Notes: a model not told the origin generated them from the letters alone. A DNA stretch of 64,000 bases from Prevotella sp. (GCA_017442825.1 JAFRYZ010000041.1:124001-188000); one strand, 5' to 3'; counted from the stretch's first letter, positions 11,114 to 20,935 are shown. Numbers and translations: made by a program.

Positions 11114-12028
11114 CTATAACGCTGCTGCCTTGTCCACATCTTTCTGGCGAGGCTCTGCCGCTATGGGGAACGAAAGTTTGGGCAGGCGGCCGATGGTCTG
11201 GTCGGTAGCATCCATATACTTCTTGATGAGCGGCGCATAATACTGCACGCCGTTGCGATTGATGCGTTCGCATGCCGCATTGTAGGCTTTGAGGAAGAGC
11301 GCCAACTCTTGGGGTCGCTTGCCTTGGGTGACATCAAGGGTGCGGAAAGCCAGCACACCCAGCTGGAGCGAGTCCTTGCGCGAGTCTTTCATCATGAAAT
11401 GACCTGCCGCGCGCGCCGCCGTAGCCTGTGGTTCGGTAAACCAGGCTGCGTCCATCTCGTTGTTGAGCATCATGTGCAGACGCACGCCAACATCGTTGAT
11501 TTGGACTTTATATGCAGGATACTTTGTCTTGGCTTCTTTCAGAGCAATGTCGGTAAGCAGGTCGGTAGCAGAATAACGCGTCATCGCCACCATCTTGTCG
11601 CTGAACTGCGACAGTTCGCGCAGACGGGCACGCTTGCCTGTAATGAGTTGCCAATAGGCATTTGTGGCGGCTACATATTTCAACACCGTACCCTTGCGCT
11701 GCATTCGTGCGGCACGAACAAGGTCGGTAACGGCCCCCTGCACGCTACCGCCTATGAGAGCGGTGTCGCAATCCATCTGGGCGGTAAAACGTTTCAACCG
11801 GATATCAATCTTCGTCGTGTCGTAAAGTTGACTGTCTTTCAGCAGATAGAGTGGCAAACAGTCTAATGTGGGCAACACAGCAACCTTGAAGGCTGCACGT
11901 TCCTCTGCCGCCAGCCGTGCTTGTTCGGCTCGAGTGCGCGCCCGTTCCTCCTCTACAGACTCGCCGCATGAGACGAACAGCAGTACTCCTAATAATATAA
12001 TAAGGTGGAAAAAATTCTTTCTTGCCAT
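11114..12028 (-). CDS. Periplasmic substrate-binding lipoprotein (type 2 fold)
   Basis: A 304-residue protein with an N-terminal hydrophobic segment ending in FVSC, so the Cys near residue 21 should be lipidated. The body resembles NMT1/SsuA-like solute-binding proteins: a start strand FKVAVLPTLDCLPLYL, a mid-segment DKMVAMTRYSATDLL and a late segment DAAWFTEPQA. No permease or ATPase gene lies beside it, so the ligand is unknown. The start ATG lies 5 nt after a TACCTTTG box, which suggests a leaderless mRNA. It diverges from radA across 69 bp. Confidence 0.75.
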   Translation of the reverse strand: MARKNFFHLIILLGVLLFVSCGESVEEERARTRAEQARLAAEERAAFKVAVLPTLDCLPLYLLKDSQLYDTTKIDIRLKRFTAQMDCDTALIGGSVQGAVTDLVRAARMQRKGTVLKYVAATNAYWQLITGKRARLRELSQFSDKMVAMTRYSATDLLTDIALKEAKTKYPAYKVQINDVGVRLHMMLNNEMDAAWFTEPQATAARAAGHFMMKDSRKDSLQLGVLAFRTLDVTQGKRPQELALFLKAYNAACERINRNGVQYYAPLIKKYMDATDQTIGRLPKLSFPIAAEPRQKDVDKAAAL

Positions 12029-12097
12029 GAGTGCAAAGGTATTAAATTATTATGAATTATGAATTATGAATTGTGAATTATTTCTTATCTTTGCAGC
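12029..12097. promoter_or_regulatory. Compact divergent promoter, two leaderless genes
   Basis: The 69-bp gap carries two -7 boxes pointing outward: TACCTTTG on the minus strand (12034-12041) for the binding lipoprotein and TATCTTTG on the plus strand (12086-12093) for radA. Each ends only 4-5 nt before the start codon. Repeated GAATTATGAATTATG units fill the middle. Confidence 0.7.
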
Positions 12098-13564
12098 ATG
12101 GCAAAAGACAAGATTGCATACGTCTGCTCGAATTGCGGACAGGAATCAGCGAAATGGATAGGAAAGTGTCCCAGTTGCGGACAGTGGAACACGTTTAAAG
12201 AGATACGCATAGCCAACGATTCGGGTACAATGGCGGCGAAATCGGCAGCCCAGCATGTACGAACGGCAAGGAACGATGCCAACAAACCCATGCGGCTGCG
12301 CGACATCTCATCGAAAGACGATCCGAGAATCGACGTGCACGACGGCGAACTGAACCGTGTGCTGGGCGGTGGACTGGTTCCTGGGAGCATTGTCCTGCTG
12401 GGCGGCGAACCTGGCATCGGCAAAAGTACACTCACCTTGCAGACTATCTTGAACATGCCGGAGAAGCGCATCCTCTATGTCAGCGGCGAAGAGAGCGCCC
12501 ACCAACTGAAGATGCGCGCCGAACGAATAAAACCAACATCGAGTCAGAACGATATCCCTACTGAACGACATCCCGACATCCCGACATCCAGCCCAAACGA
12601 CAACCCGACACAGCAACCCAACGACAACCTGTTGATTCTCACGGAAACATCCTTGGAAGCTATCTTCACCCACATCAAGGAGATACAACCAGAGATGGTG
12701 GTCATCGACTCTATACAAACCATTGCAACAGAAGACGTTGACAGCTCACCGGGAAGCATCAGTCAGGTGCGCGAGTGCGCTGCCGCCCTATTGCGCTTTG
12801 CCAAATCGAGCGGTGTTCCCGTCATCCTCATCGGCCATATCAACAAGGAGGGAACGCTGGCAGGACCGAAGATCCTGGAACATATCGTCGATACGGTTAT
12901 TCAGTTTGAGGGCGACCAGCACTATATGTATCGCATACTTCGCGCCATGAAGAACCGTTTTGGCAGTACCAGCGAACTGGGCATCTATGAAATGCGGCAA
13001 AACGGGCTGCGACAGGTGTCGAATCCTTCGGAGTTGTTGCTGACACAAGACCATGAAGGACTGTCGGGAATAGCCATCAGCAGCGCCATAGAAGGGGTGC
13101 GTCCCTTCCTCGTAGAGACGCAGGCATTGGTTTCGAGTGCTGCTTACGGCACACCACAACGTTCTGCTACAGGTTTCGACCAACGGCGCTTGAACATGCT
13201 TTTAGCCGTCTTGGAGAAGCGGGTGGGATTCAAACTGATGCAGAAGGATGTATTCCTGAACATTGCCGGCGGACTGCGGGTAACCGATTTGGCGATGGAC
13301 CTCAGCGTGATTGCAGCCGTACTGTCTTCTAACGTGGACACACCGATAGAAAACGGATGGTGTATGGCGGGCGAAGTGGGACTGAGCGGCGAGGTGCGTC
13401 CCGTCAGTCGCATAGAACAGCGCATTGCAGAAGCTGAGAAATTAGGTTTCCAGCATATCATCATCCCCAAATACAACCTGCAGGGGCTGAACACGAAGAA
13501 ATTCCAAATTGAACTGCATCCCGTCCGCAAGGTAGAGGAAGCACTCAGGGCGCTGTTTGGATAG
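12098..13564 (+). CDS. radA: DNA repair protein RadA
   Basis: A 488-residue RecA-like branch-migration ATPase used in recombination. The N-terminal zinc finger has Cys at residues 10, 13, 24 and 27. Walker A GEPGIGKST is at 103-111, the RadA-specific MKNRFG motif follows, and a Lon-protease-like domain closes the protein. Residues 146-177 are an odd Pro/Asn/Asp/Thr-rich insert between AERIK and LLILTETS, where other RadA proteins continue directly. Its DNA (12533-12628) is a degenerate period-9 repeat. The start is 4 nt after a -7 box, so it is probably leaderless. Confidence 0.95.
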   Translation: MAKDKIAYVCSNCGQESAKWIGKCPSCGQWNTFKEIRIANDSGTMAAKSAAQHVRTARNDANKPMRLRDISSKDDPRIDVHDGELNRVLGGGLVPGSIVLLGGEPGIGKSTLTLQTILNMPEKRILYVSGEESAHQLKMRAERIKPTSSQNDIPTERHPDIPTSSPNDNPTQQPNDNLLILTETSLEAIFTHIKEIQPEMVVIDSIQTIATEDVDSSPGSISQVRECAAALLRFAKSSGVPVILIGHINKEGTLAGPKILEHIVDTVIQFEGDQHYMYRILRAMKNRFGSTSELGIYEMRQNGLRQVSNPSELLLTQDHEGLSGIAISSAIEGVRPFLVETQALVSSAAYGTPQRSATGFDQRRLNMLLAVLEKRVGFKLMQKDVFLNIAGGLRVTDLAMDLSVIAAVLSSNVDTPIENGWCMAGEVGLSGEVRPVSRIEQRIAEAEKLGFQHIIIPKYNLQGLNTKKFQIELHPVRKVEEALRALFG

Positions 13565-13622
13565 AGAGCCTAGAAAATCTAGATAATCTAGGAAATCCTA
13601 GAAAGTCCTAGAAATCCCTAGA
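13565..13622. repeat. Degenerate short repeat CCTAGAAAnT
   Basis: Seven or so copies of a 9-10-nt unit (CTAGAAAAT, CTAGATAAT, CTAGGAAAT, CTAGAAAGT) fill the gap between radA and the convergent DUF3078 gene. The last copy supplies the DUF3078 stop codon (TAG on the minus strand at 13618-13620). Confidence 0.85.
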
Positions 13623-14934
13623 AAGAATAATTAAACCCAATAGAAGCAAACTCTTTGAACTGCCAGTAGCCGTGCTTGTCGTCGCGGCTGACGTTGTCGT
13701 CGAAACGAGGATAGACGAAGAGCTGTGCCGCCAACCATTTGTTCAACTGAAAGACAAATGTGTTTTCCCATTCAAACACAGCATTCTTATAGGTGGTATA
13801 GCCGTACATACGCGTCTTCCACTTCAGCATATCGTTGAACTCCCATGTGAGGTCTGCCGTAAACAACGAACCATAGTCGTGCAAGGCATGCCTCCCTTCT
13901 TTAATACCCAAGCGGGTAGAAAGGTCGAGGTTGCGCGTATATTTCAGATTATAGGCTATCGGAGCCAGATGGACGGTTCCTTTCAGCTTGTGGTTCATCC
14001 AATCCATATCGTAATCCATACCGAGCGAAAGGTTCAGCGAACCAGGCGCAAGGAAGTCGGCATAGACGGTGCGGTCGTTGCTCTTATAGCTGTGGGTAAA
14101 CTGCGTCTGGGCTATCAGTTGCAAAGTGTAATACCAATGTTTGGAAGCGTGCAGGCCCAATTTGGAGGTCAGGCGAATCAGGTCTTCATTGGTCTTCATA
14201 CGGTGGATGGTGTCAGAACGAGTGTTCTGCAAACCCAATTTCAGTTCAAGCTTGTTGTCCCACTTCACTTTCTGCTTGTTGTTGTAGTTGGCTTCCATCG
14301 TCACTACACCCAGCATGGCATAGCTGCTTTCACCTCCTTTATACCAATTGTCGGAGATGTAGTTCTGCATGAATTGTAAAGAATAATCACCTTTTATCTT
14401 CCAAAAATTGGGTTTGGTAACCACTACTTTCATCGGCACAATATCGATGGTTTGCGGCAACTCTTCAACCTTGCCGACCAGTTCTGCTTCCTGACGAATA
14501 GGAGTAGTAATATTCACATCGGCAGGTCCTGCCTTTTCCATCTTTTTCTGGGTATTCAGCACCCACTCTGGATGTTTCAAGTAAACATCTAACAAAGATG
14601 AGTTTATCGAACTGTTATACAATGGTTTATCGCTCTCCGTGCCACCAATACTCATCATCTCGTTTGTCCAGGTATGATAGAAGGTGGTAGGCAGAAACAA
14701 CTGCGAAAACTCACCACGCATCCCTGAGGAGCGGAGTGTGTTCGATGAGGTTTGTAATCGCTGTCGGACTGTAGCCAAAGAGTCGGTATAGGCCTTCACA
14801 AAAGAAGACACTTCTATCTTGTCAGCACTTTTCCTATTCGAAAAAGCATTTTCCTGAGCCTTCGAAGGTATCGCCATCATCAACAGGAATAGCGTTATCA
14901 GTATGTTATTGAGGATTGTCTGCATCCGTATCAT
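13618..14934 (-). CDS. DUF3078-like outer-membrane protein
   Basis: A 438-residue protein with a signal peptide ending in SKAQ near residue 26. The last 270 residues are amphipathic strands typical of an outer-membrane barrel, and the protein ends in a Phe-rich strand (FNYSF), the usual insertion signal. It resembles the Bacteroidetes DUF3078 family, whose function is unknown. An ATG 9 nt further in (14925) is an equally good start. It diverges from yidC, and the shared gap contains the palindromic promoter repeat. Confidence 0.75.
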   Translation of the reverse strand: MIRMQTILNNILITLFLLMMAIPSKAQENAFSNRKSADKIEVSSFVKAYTDSLATVRQRLQTSSNTLRSSGMRGEFSQLFLPTTFYHTWTNEMMSIGGTESDKPLYNSSINSSLLDVYLKHPEWVLNTQKKMEKAGPADVNITTPIRQEAELVGKVEELPQTIDIVPMKVVVTKPNFWKIKGDYSLQFMQNYISDNWYKGGESSYAMLGVVTMEANYNNKQKVKWDNKLELKLGLQNTRSDTIHRMKTNEDLIRLTSKLGLHASKHWYYTLQLIAQTQFTHSYKSNDRTVYADFLAPGSLNLSLGMDYDMDWMNHKLKGTVHLAPIAYNLKYTRNLDLSTRLGIKEGRHALHDYGSLFTADLTWEFNDMLKWKTRMYGYTTYKNAVFEWENTFVFQLNKWLAAQLFVYPRFDDNVSRDDKHGYWQFKEFASIGFNYSF

Positions 14935-14954
14935 GTCATTCTATTCATCTGAAA

Positions 14955-15127
14955 AACGCTGCAAAGGTACGAGTAAACGAAGACAAAGCAAAGAAAAGTC
15001 AGGTTTTTCTTGGCTTTGTTGAGCGAAAGTACCTTCGGCGCAAAGCCAAAGGTACGAGTAAACGAAGACAAAGCAAAGAAAAGTCGGTTTTTCTTTTGTT
15101 TTGTCCGCTCGAAATCGTACCTTTGCA
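14955..15127. repeat. Promoter-bearing palindromic repeat, two units
   Basis: Two tandem units of about 85 bp share the core GGTACGAGTAAACGAAGACA and are bounded by GCAAAGGTACGA on the left and TCGTACCTTTGC on the right. The ends are therefore inverted copies of one another. Each end is also a -7 box (TACCTTTG): the right one at 15118-15125 serves yidC, and the left one faces the DUF3078 gene. Related units lie at 30.8, 49.4 and 56.8 kb. Confidence 0.8.
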
Positions 15128-15164
15128 CCTTGTTATCAGAATAATAAAACGTTAATCAAACAAT

Positions 15165-17105
15165 ATGGACAAGAATACCATTATCGGATTTGTACTCATT
15201 GGTGCTGTACTGATTGGATTCAGCATGTACAATCAACCTTCAGAGGAACAAGTTCGGCAACAAAGAGAGCAGTTTGTGAAAGATTCGTTGGCTGCGGTCA
15301 AGAAAAAGAACGATGCTAAGTTGGCAGAAGAAAAACAAGCCAAGGCGGAAGAGGCTGCCAAAGTCGATTCAACGGCGCTATTCCATCAGGCCCTCAACGG
15401 AACGGCTAACGACATTGTCTTGAAGAACGACAAACTGGAGCTGACCCTTTCCACAAAGGGAGGAACCATCAAGAAGGCTGTCATCAAAGGATATACCGGA
15501 CATCAGCTACAGACTGCCACCACAGCTAAAGACAAAAACGCAGGCGACAGTCCCGACCTGACACTCTTCGACGGAGACGACCAGAGCTTGAACTTCATGC
15601 TGGCTGCCAAGGACGCCAACATCGTTACTAAAGACTTGTTCTTCACACCGACTGAACAAACAGACAGCACCGTAACACTTACCGCTGATGCAGGTGCAGG
15701 AAAGACGCTCGTGCTGAACTACAAATTGGGCAACAGCTATATGCTGCACCTTTCTTTCCAAGCGAAGGGAATGGCTGGCATCTTTGCACCGAACACGTCG
15801 CAAATGGATATAGACTGGCAGGCCCGCTGCCGCCAGCAGGAACGCGGTTTCACGTTTGAGAACCGCTATGCAACGCTGACCTACAAAGAGAAGGAAAGCG
15901 GAACAGACTACCTGAGTGAGACTTCCGAAAAACGTGATGAACCCATAGAGGAAGCTTTGGACTGGGTGGCTTTCAAAGACCAGTTCTTCTCTTCCATCAT
16001 GATTTCCAAGAACGACTTTGCTGCCAATGCCCTGATGACATCAGTACCACAAGAGAAAGGCAGCGGCTACCTGAAGAACTTCGAGGCAAAGATGAAGACA
16101 TTCTTCGACCCGACAGGAAAGACTCCTTCGGAGTTTGAATTCTACTTCGGCCCCAACGATTTCCAAATCCTCAAGAATATTGAAGAACAAAGTACATTCG
16201 GCAAAGACCTCGAACTGCAGAAGCTGGTTTATCTGGGGTGGCCTATTGTACGCTGGATCAACCGCTTCTTCACGATTTACGTATTCGATTGGTTGACAAA
16301 ACTCGGCATTCCAATGGGTATCGTGCTGATTCTCATCACTTTGTTATTGAAGGTCATCACCTTCCCCTTGGTCAAAAAGAGCTACATGAGTAGTGCCAAG
16401 ATGCGCGTACTGAAACCACGACTGAACGAAGCCACCAAACAATTCGACAAGCCGGAAGACGCCATGCAGAAACAACAAGCCATGATGCAGGAGTATGCCA
16501 AGTATGGCGTGAGTCCTATGGCGGGCTGTCTGCCTATGCTCATCCAGATGCCTATCTGGATTGCCATGTTCAACTTCGTGCCAAATGCTATTCAGTTGCG
16601 CGGACAGAGTTTCCTGTGGATCGACGACCTCTCTACCTACGACCCGATTATAGAATGGGGAAAGAACCTGTGGATGATTGGCGACCATCTGTCGCTGACT
16701 TGTATTCTCTTCTGCGTTTCCAACGTACTGTATTCGATGATGACCATGCGTCAGCAGAAAGACCAGATGGTGGGTCAGCAGGCAGACCAGATGAAGATGA
16801 TGCAATGGATGATGTACCTCATGCCCGTGATGTTCTTCTTCATGTTCAACGACTATTCCAGCGGTCTTAACTTCTACTACTTCATATCCCTCTTTTTCTC
16901 AGCCGCTATCATGTGGACGCTGCGCAAGACTACCGACGACGCGAAGTTGCTTGCCATCCTCGATGCACGCTACAAAGAGAACAAGAACAACCCGAAGAAG
17001 ATGAGCGGCTTGGCTGCACGTCTGCAGGCTATGCAGGAACAACAGGCTGAGATGCAACGTAAGCGTGAAGAACTGGAACGCAAGCGCAAAGGGCTCGGAA
17101 AATAA
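15165..17105 (+). CDS. yidC: Membrane protein insertase YidC
   Basis: A 646-residue inner-membrane insertase that works with or without SecYEG. The N-terminal transmembrane helix is at residues 4-20. A Glu/Lys-rich stretch and a large periplasmic domain follow, then the conserved C-terminal 60-kDa inner-membrane domain from about residue 360 with five membrane segments (first pair GIPMGIVLILITLLLKVIT and the region around PMAGCLPMLIQMPIWIAMF). A basic Gln/Arg/Lys-rich tail closes it. Length fits the Bacteroidetes form. Confidence 0.96.
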   Translation: MDKNTIIGFVLIGAVLIGFSMYNQPSEEQVRQQREQFVKDSLAAVKKKNDAKLAEEKQAKAEEAAKVDSTALFHQALNGTANDIVLKNDKLELTLSTKGGTIKKAVIKGYTGHQLQTATTAKDKNAGDSPDLTLFDGDDQSLNFMLAAKDANIVTKDLFFTPTEQTDSTVTLTADAGAGKTLVLNYKLGNSYMLHLSFQAKGMAGIFAPNTSQMDIDWQARCRQQERGFTFENRYATLTYKEKESGTDYLSETSEKRDEPIEEALDWVAFKDQFFSSIMISKNDFAANALMTSVPQEKGSGYLKNFEAKMKTFFDPTGKTPSEFEFYFGPNDFQILKNIEEQSTFGKDLELQKLVYLGWPIVRWINRFFTIYVFDWLTKLGIPMGIVLILITLLLKVITFPLVKKSYMSSAKMRVLKPRLNEATKQFDKPEDAMQKQQAMMQEYAKYGVSPMAGCLPMLIQMPIWIAMFNFVPNAIQLRGQSFLWIDDLSTYDPIIEWGKNLWMIGDHLSLTCILFCVSNVLYSMMTMRQQKDQMVGQQADQMKMMQWMMYLMPVMFFFMFNDYSSGLNFYYFISLFFSAAIMWTLRKTTDDAKLLAILDARYKENKNNPKKMSGLAARLQAMQEQQAEMQRKREELERKRKGLGK

Positions 17106-17112
17106 CAATAAA

Positions 17113-17168
17113 ACGGAATGCCGGAATGTCAACATACGGGAATACCGACATTCCGGAATGCCGGCATT
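17113..17168. repeat. CGGAATGCCGGAATG repeat with inverted halves
   Basis: Between yidC and the DUF1846 gene the sequence alternates CGGAATGCC and CATACGGGAATACC. CCGGAATGTC on the left is the exact reverse complement of GACATTCCGG on the right, so the array can fold as a hairpin. It belongs with the other period-9 junction repeats. Confidence 0.8.
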
Positions 17169-17187
17169 AAAAAAATACACAACCATT

Positions 17188-18684
17188 ATGAAAATCGGTT
17201 TCGACAACGAGAAATATCTCAAGATACAGTCTGAACACATCAAAGAGCGTATTGCAAAGTTCGACGGAAAACTCTATCTGGAGTTAGGCGGCAAGCTATT
17301 CGACGACCATCATGCTTCGCGCGTACTTCCAGGCTTTAAGCCAGACAGCAAACTGCGCATGTTCGGACAACTGCGCGACCAGTTGGAAATCGTCATTGTC
17401 ATCAGTGCTGAAGACATAGAGAAGAACAAAGTGAGAGCCGACCTCGGCATCACTTACGACGAAGACGTGCTCCGCCTCCGCGAGGAGTTTATGAGTCGCA
17501 GCTTCATGGTGGGTTCTGTCGTCATCACACACTACAATGGCCAACGCACCGCCGACCAATTCCGCCATCGCTTGGAACGTCTGGGCGTGAAATCATATAT
17601 CCACTACCCCATCGACGGCTATCCTCACAACGTGGAACTGATTGCCTCGGACAATGGATTCGGCAAAAACGACTATGTGGAGACCACACGTCCGCTGGTC
17701 ATCGTGACAGCACCAGGACCAGGAAGTGGCAAGATGGCAACCTGCCTCAGTCAGCTCTACAACGAAAACAAACGTGGTGTACGAGCCGGCTATGCCAAAT
17801 TTGAGACGTTCCCCGTATGGAACCTGCCGCTGAAACATCCTGTCAATATTGCCTACGAAGCAGCTACTGCCGACCTGAACGATGTGAACATGATAGACCC
17901 GTTCCATCTGGAGGCATACGGCAAGACAGCCATCAACTACAACCGCGACATTGAAATATTCCCCGTGCTGAACGCCCTCTTTGAAGGCATCTACGGCGAA
18001 AACCCATATAAGTCTCCTACAGACATGGGGGTCAATATGGTGGGATTCTGCATTTCCGACGATGAGGTATGTTGTCAGGCTTCGCGCGACGAGATTATCC
18101 GCCGCTATTACGATGCCACCAACAAACTGGCAAATGGTGCCGACAACGACAACGAGATTCAGAAAATCCGTCTGCTTTTCAACCAAGCAAAGATTTCCAC
18201 AGCCAATCGCCGCACGACGACGGCAGCTTACGAAAAGAAGATTGAGACAGGACACTCTGCTGCTGCCGTTGAACTGGAAGACGGTACTATCATCACCGCC
18301 AAATCAAGTCCTTTGTTGGGCTGTAGCGCAGCCCTGTTGCTCAATGTCACCAAGTATCTGGCAGGCATAGACCACGAGGCTAAGCTCATTCCGCAGAGCA
18401 TGATCGAGCCGATTCAGAAGACAAAGATTGAATACCTTGGCGGCAAGAACCCACGACTCCATACCGATGAAGTGCTGGTAGCACTCTCTGTCCTCTCACA
18501 ACAAGAAGAGCGTTCGGCACAATGGGACGCCCAACTGGCAGAAAACTGTCGCCGTGCATTGGAGCAGCTGCCGCAACTGCGCAACTGCCAGGTTCACAGT
18601 ACGGTGATGTTGAGCGAGGTTGACAGGAAGATCTTCAAGAAACTGGGTTGCGGTTTGACCTGCGACCCTGTAAGAAAAAACTAA
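17188..18684 (+). CDS. DUF1846 family protein
   Basis: A 498-residue protein matching the DUF1846 family along its length, beginning KIGFDNEKYLKIQ and including the conserved glycine-rich VTAPGPGSGKMATCLSQLY near residue 175. That segment resembles a nucleotide-binding loop, but the biochemical role of the family is not established to my knowledge. It has no signal peptide or membrane segment. The frame is open upstream to 17065, but those codons run through repeats, so ATG 17188 is chosen. It lies 20 bp before the S9 peptidase. Confidence 0.9.
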   Translation: MKIGFDNEKYLKIQSEHIKERIAKFDGKLYLELGGKLFDDHHASRVLPGFKPDSKLRMFGQLRDQLEIVIVISAEDIEKNKVRADLGITYDEDVLRLREEFMSRSFMVGSVVITHYNGQRTADQFRHRLERLGVKSYIHYPIDGYPHNVELIASDNGFGKNDYVETTRPLVIVTAPGPGSGKMATCLSQLYNENKRGVRAGYAKFETFPVWNLPLKHPVNIAYEAATADLNDVNMIDPFHLEAYGKTAINYNRDIEIFPVLNALFEGIYGENPYKSPTDMGVNMVGFCISDDEVCCQASRDEIIRRYYDATNKLANGADNDNEIQKIRLLFNQAKISTANRRTTTAAYEKKIETGHSAAAVELEDGTIITAKSSPLLGCSAALLLNVTKYLAGIDHEAKLIPQSMIEPIQKTKIEYLGGKNPRLHTDEVLVALSVLSQQEERSAQWDAQLAENCRRALEQLPQLRNCQVHSTVMLSEVDRKIFKKLGCGLTCDPVRKN

Positions 18685-18704
18685 AAAAAAGAAAATGATT
18701 TACC

Positions 18705-20873
18705 ATGAGAAGAACAACAATGATGCTGGCTATAGCCGCCTTCATGGCTATGCCTGTCCACATGAATGCACAAGACATGATTGGTAAAAACAATATCAAG
18801 TTGACCAGCGACCGCATGACTCCCGAAGCACTTTGGGCTATGGGACGTATCGGAGGCGCACAGGTGTCACCCGATGGCAAACAGATTGTCTATCAGGTTG
18901 GCTACTACAGCGTAAAAGAGAACAAAGGACACCAGGTGCTTTGCATCATGAATGCCGACGGTACTGGCAAACGCCAACTCACCACCTCGGCAAAGAACGA
19001 AACGGATGCAGCGTGGATTGAAGGCGGAAAGCGCATCGCGTTTCTTTCCGACGGACAGCTGTGGAGCATGAATGCCGACGGTTCCGACCGCAAGCAGCTC
19101 ACCCACGATGCCACGGAGATAGAAGGGTTCAAGTTTTCTCCTGACGGAAAACACGTCATCCTCATCAAGAGCCTTCCCTATCACGGCAGCATCAAGGAGA
19201 ACCCTTCCGACCTGCCAAAGGCAACGGGCCGACTGGCAACAGACATGAACTATCGCCACTGGGACCATTATGTGGAATCTATACCCCACCCCTTTTTAGC
19301 TGATGTCGCAGCTATCGGAGCCATCAACGAGGGTGAAGACATCCTTGCAGGCGAACCCTACGAATGTCCGATGGCACCCTTTGGAGGTATTGAGCAACTC
19401 GACTGGAGCACCGACTCCAAGTCCATTGCCTATACTTGCCGCAAGAAAGAAGGCGTTCAGTATGCCATCTCTACCGACTCCGACATTTTCCTTTATGATA
19501 TAGGTACGCGCAAGACCAAGAATCTCTGCAAGGCAGAAGGTTATGTAGAGCCTGAGAGCGATGCTACCAAGACGATGGCAACCCAACCTGTCAACAGCAA
19601 GGAGAATCTGAAGAATTTCCCTGGCTACGACACCAATCCGAAGTTTTCGCCTGACGGCAAGTATGTGGCTTGGCTCTCTATGGCTCGCAACGGCTATGAA
19701 AGCGACCGCAACCGTTTGTGTGTTTACGACCTGAAAACGGGCGAAACACGCTTCATGAGTGAAGCTTTCGACTCCAATGTTGACGATTATTGCTGGTCCG
19801 ACACGAAAGATGCCGTTTTCTATTTCATCGGAGTGTGGCATGCCACGGAGAATTTATATAGCATCAACTGGAAAGGCGAAGTCAAGCAATTGACCGACTA
19901 TAAAGCCGACTTTGGAAGCCTGCAGCTCATGAACAACGGCAAGCAACTGCTGTCTGAACGCCACAGTCATACGGCAACAGCCGACCTTTATGTCGTCACT
20001 CCGGGCAAAACGAAGGAAAAGACACAAATCAAGCAGATTACAGAAGAGAACAAGCACATCTTCGACCAGCTGGCAAAGCCTACTTCTGAGGTTCACTGGA
20101 CGAAGACGACCGATGGCAAGGACATGCTCTATTGGGTGATTTTGCCGCCCCATTTCGACAAGACGAAGAAATATCCCACCTTGCTGTATTGCGAAGGCGG
20201 ACCGCAGAGTCCTGTCAGCCAGTTCTGGAGCTATCGTTGGAACTTCATGATCATGGCTTCGCAGGGCTATGTCATCATTGCCCCCAACCGTCACGGACTG
20301 CCTGGTTTCGGCAGCGAATGGTGCGAGCAGATTAGCGGCGACTGGACAGGACAGTGCATGAACGACTATCTTTCGGCTATCGACGATGCCGTTGCCACCC
20401 TCCCCTATGTTGACAAAGACCGCATGGGTGCTATCGGAGCCTCCTTTGGCGGTTTCTCCGTCTATTATCTTGCAGGTCACCACAACAAGCGCTTCAAGTG
20501 TTTCATTGCCCACGATGGTGCCTTCAACCTCGAATCGATGTACACCGATACGGAAGAGGTGTGGTTTTCCAACTGGGAATACGACGATGCCTATTGGAAT
20601 AAGGACCAGACAGAACGCGCCAAGAGAACCTATGAGAACTCCCCCCACCGTTTTGTCGACCAATGGGACACTCCTATTCTCTGCATCCACGGAGAGAAGG
20701 ACTACCGTATCAACGCCAACCAAGGCATGGGCGCCTTCAATGCAGCCCGTCTGCGCGGCATCCCTGCCGAACTGCTCATCTTCCCCGACGAAAACCACTG
20801 GGTGTTGAAACCACAGAACGGTATTCTCTGGCAACGAACCTTCTTTAATTGGCTGGGTCGCTGGCTGAAGTAA
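18705..20873 (+). CDS. S9 family dipeptidyl-peptidase-like serine peptidase, secreted
   Basis: A 722-residue secreted prolyl-oligopeptidase-family enzyme. The signal peptide ends in MNAQ near residue 23. The first 450 residues form a beta-propeller with TolB-like repeats (VSPDGKQIVY, MNADGTGKRQLT, FSPDGKHVIL). The C-terminal alpha/beta hydrolase carries the nucleophile Ser in GASFGGFS, the Asp in HGEKDYRI and the His in DENHWV. Such periplasmic enzymes release dipeptides and feed the peptide-based nutrition of Prevotella and Porphyromonas. It is closest in style to DPP5/acylaminoacyl peptidases; the exact specificity is unknown. Confidence 0.9.
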   Translation: MRRTTMMLAIAAFMAMPVHMNAQDMIGKNNIKLTSDRMTPEALWAMGRIGGAQVSPDGKQIVYQVGYYSVKENKGHQVLCIMNADGTGKRQLTTSAKNETDAAWIEGGKRIAFLSDGQLWSMNADGSDRKQLTHDATEIEGFKFSPDGKHVILIKSLPYHGSIKENPSDLPKATGRLATDMNYRHWDHYVESIPHPFLADVAAIGAINEGEDILAGEPYECPMAPFGGIEQLDWSTDSKSIAYTCRKKEGVQYAISTDSDIFLYDIGTRKTKNLCKAEGYVEPESDATKTMATQPVNSKENLKNFPGYDTNPKFSPDGKYVAWLSMARNGYESDRNRLCVYDLKTGETRFMSEAFDSNVDDYCWSDTKDAVFYFIGVWHATENLYSINWKGEVKQLTDYKADFGSLQLMNNGKQLLSERHSHTATADLYVVTPGKTKEKTQIKQITEENKHIFDQLAKPTSEVHWTKTTDGKDMLYWVILPPHFDKTKKYPTLLYCEGGPQSPVSQFWSYRWNFMIMASQGYVIIAPNRHGLPGFGSEWCEQISGDWTGQCMNDYLSAIDDAVATLPYVDKDRMGAIGASFGGFSVYYLAGHHNKRFKCFIAHDGAFNLESMYTDTEEVWFSNWEYDDAYWNKDQTERAKRTYENSPHRFVDQWDTPILCIHGEKDYRINANQGMGAFNAARLRGIPAELLIFPDENHWVLKPQNGILWQRTFFNWLGRWLK

Positions 20874-20877
20874 TCCC

Positions 20878-20935
20878 TTGAAAGCCCGGAAAATCTAGAA
20901 AACCCGGAGATTCCGGAAAGCTCGGAAAAAACGAA
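20878..20935. repeat. Degenerate CCGGAAAnn repeat
   Basis: The gap between the S9 peptidase and the MFS gene is filled with units such as GCCCGGAAAAT, CTAGAAAACC, CCGGAGATT, CCGGAAAGC and TCGGAAAAA, with a period near 9 nt. Confidence 0.8.
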
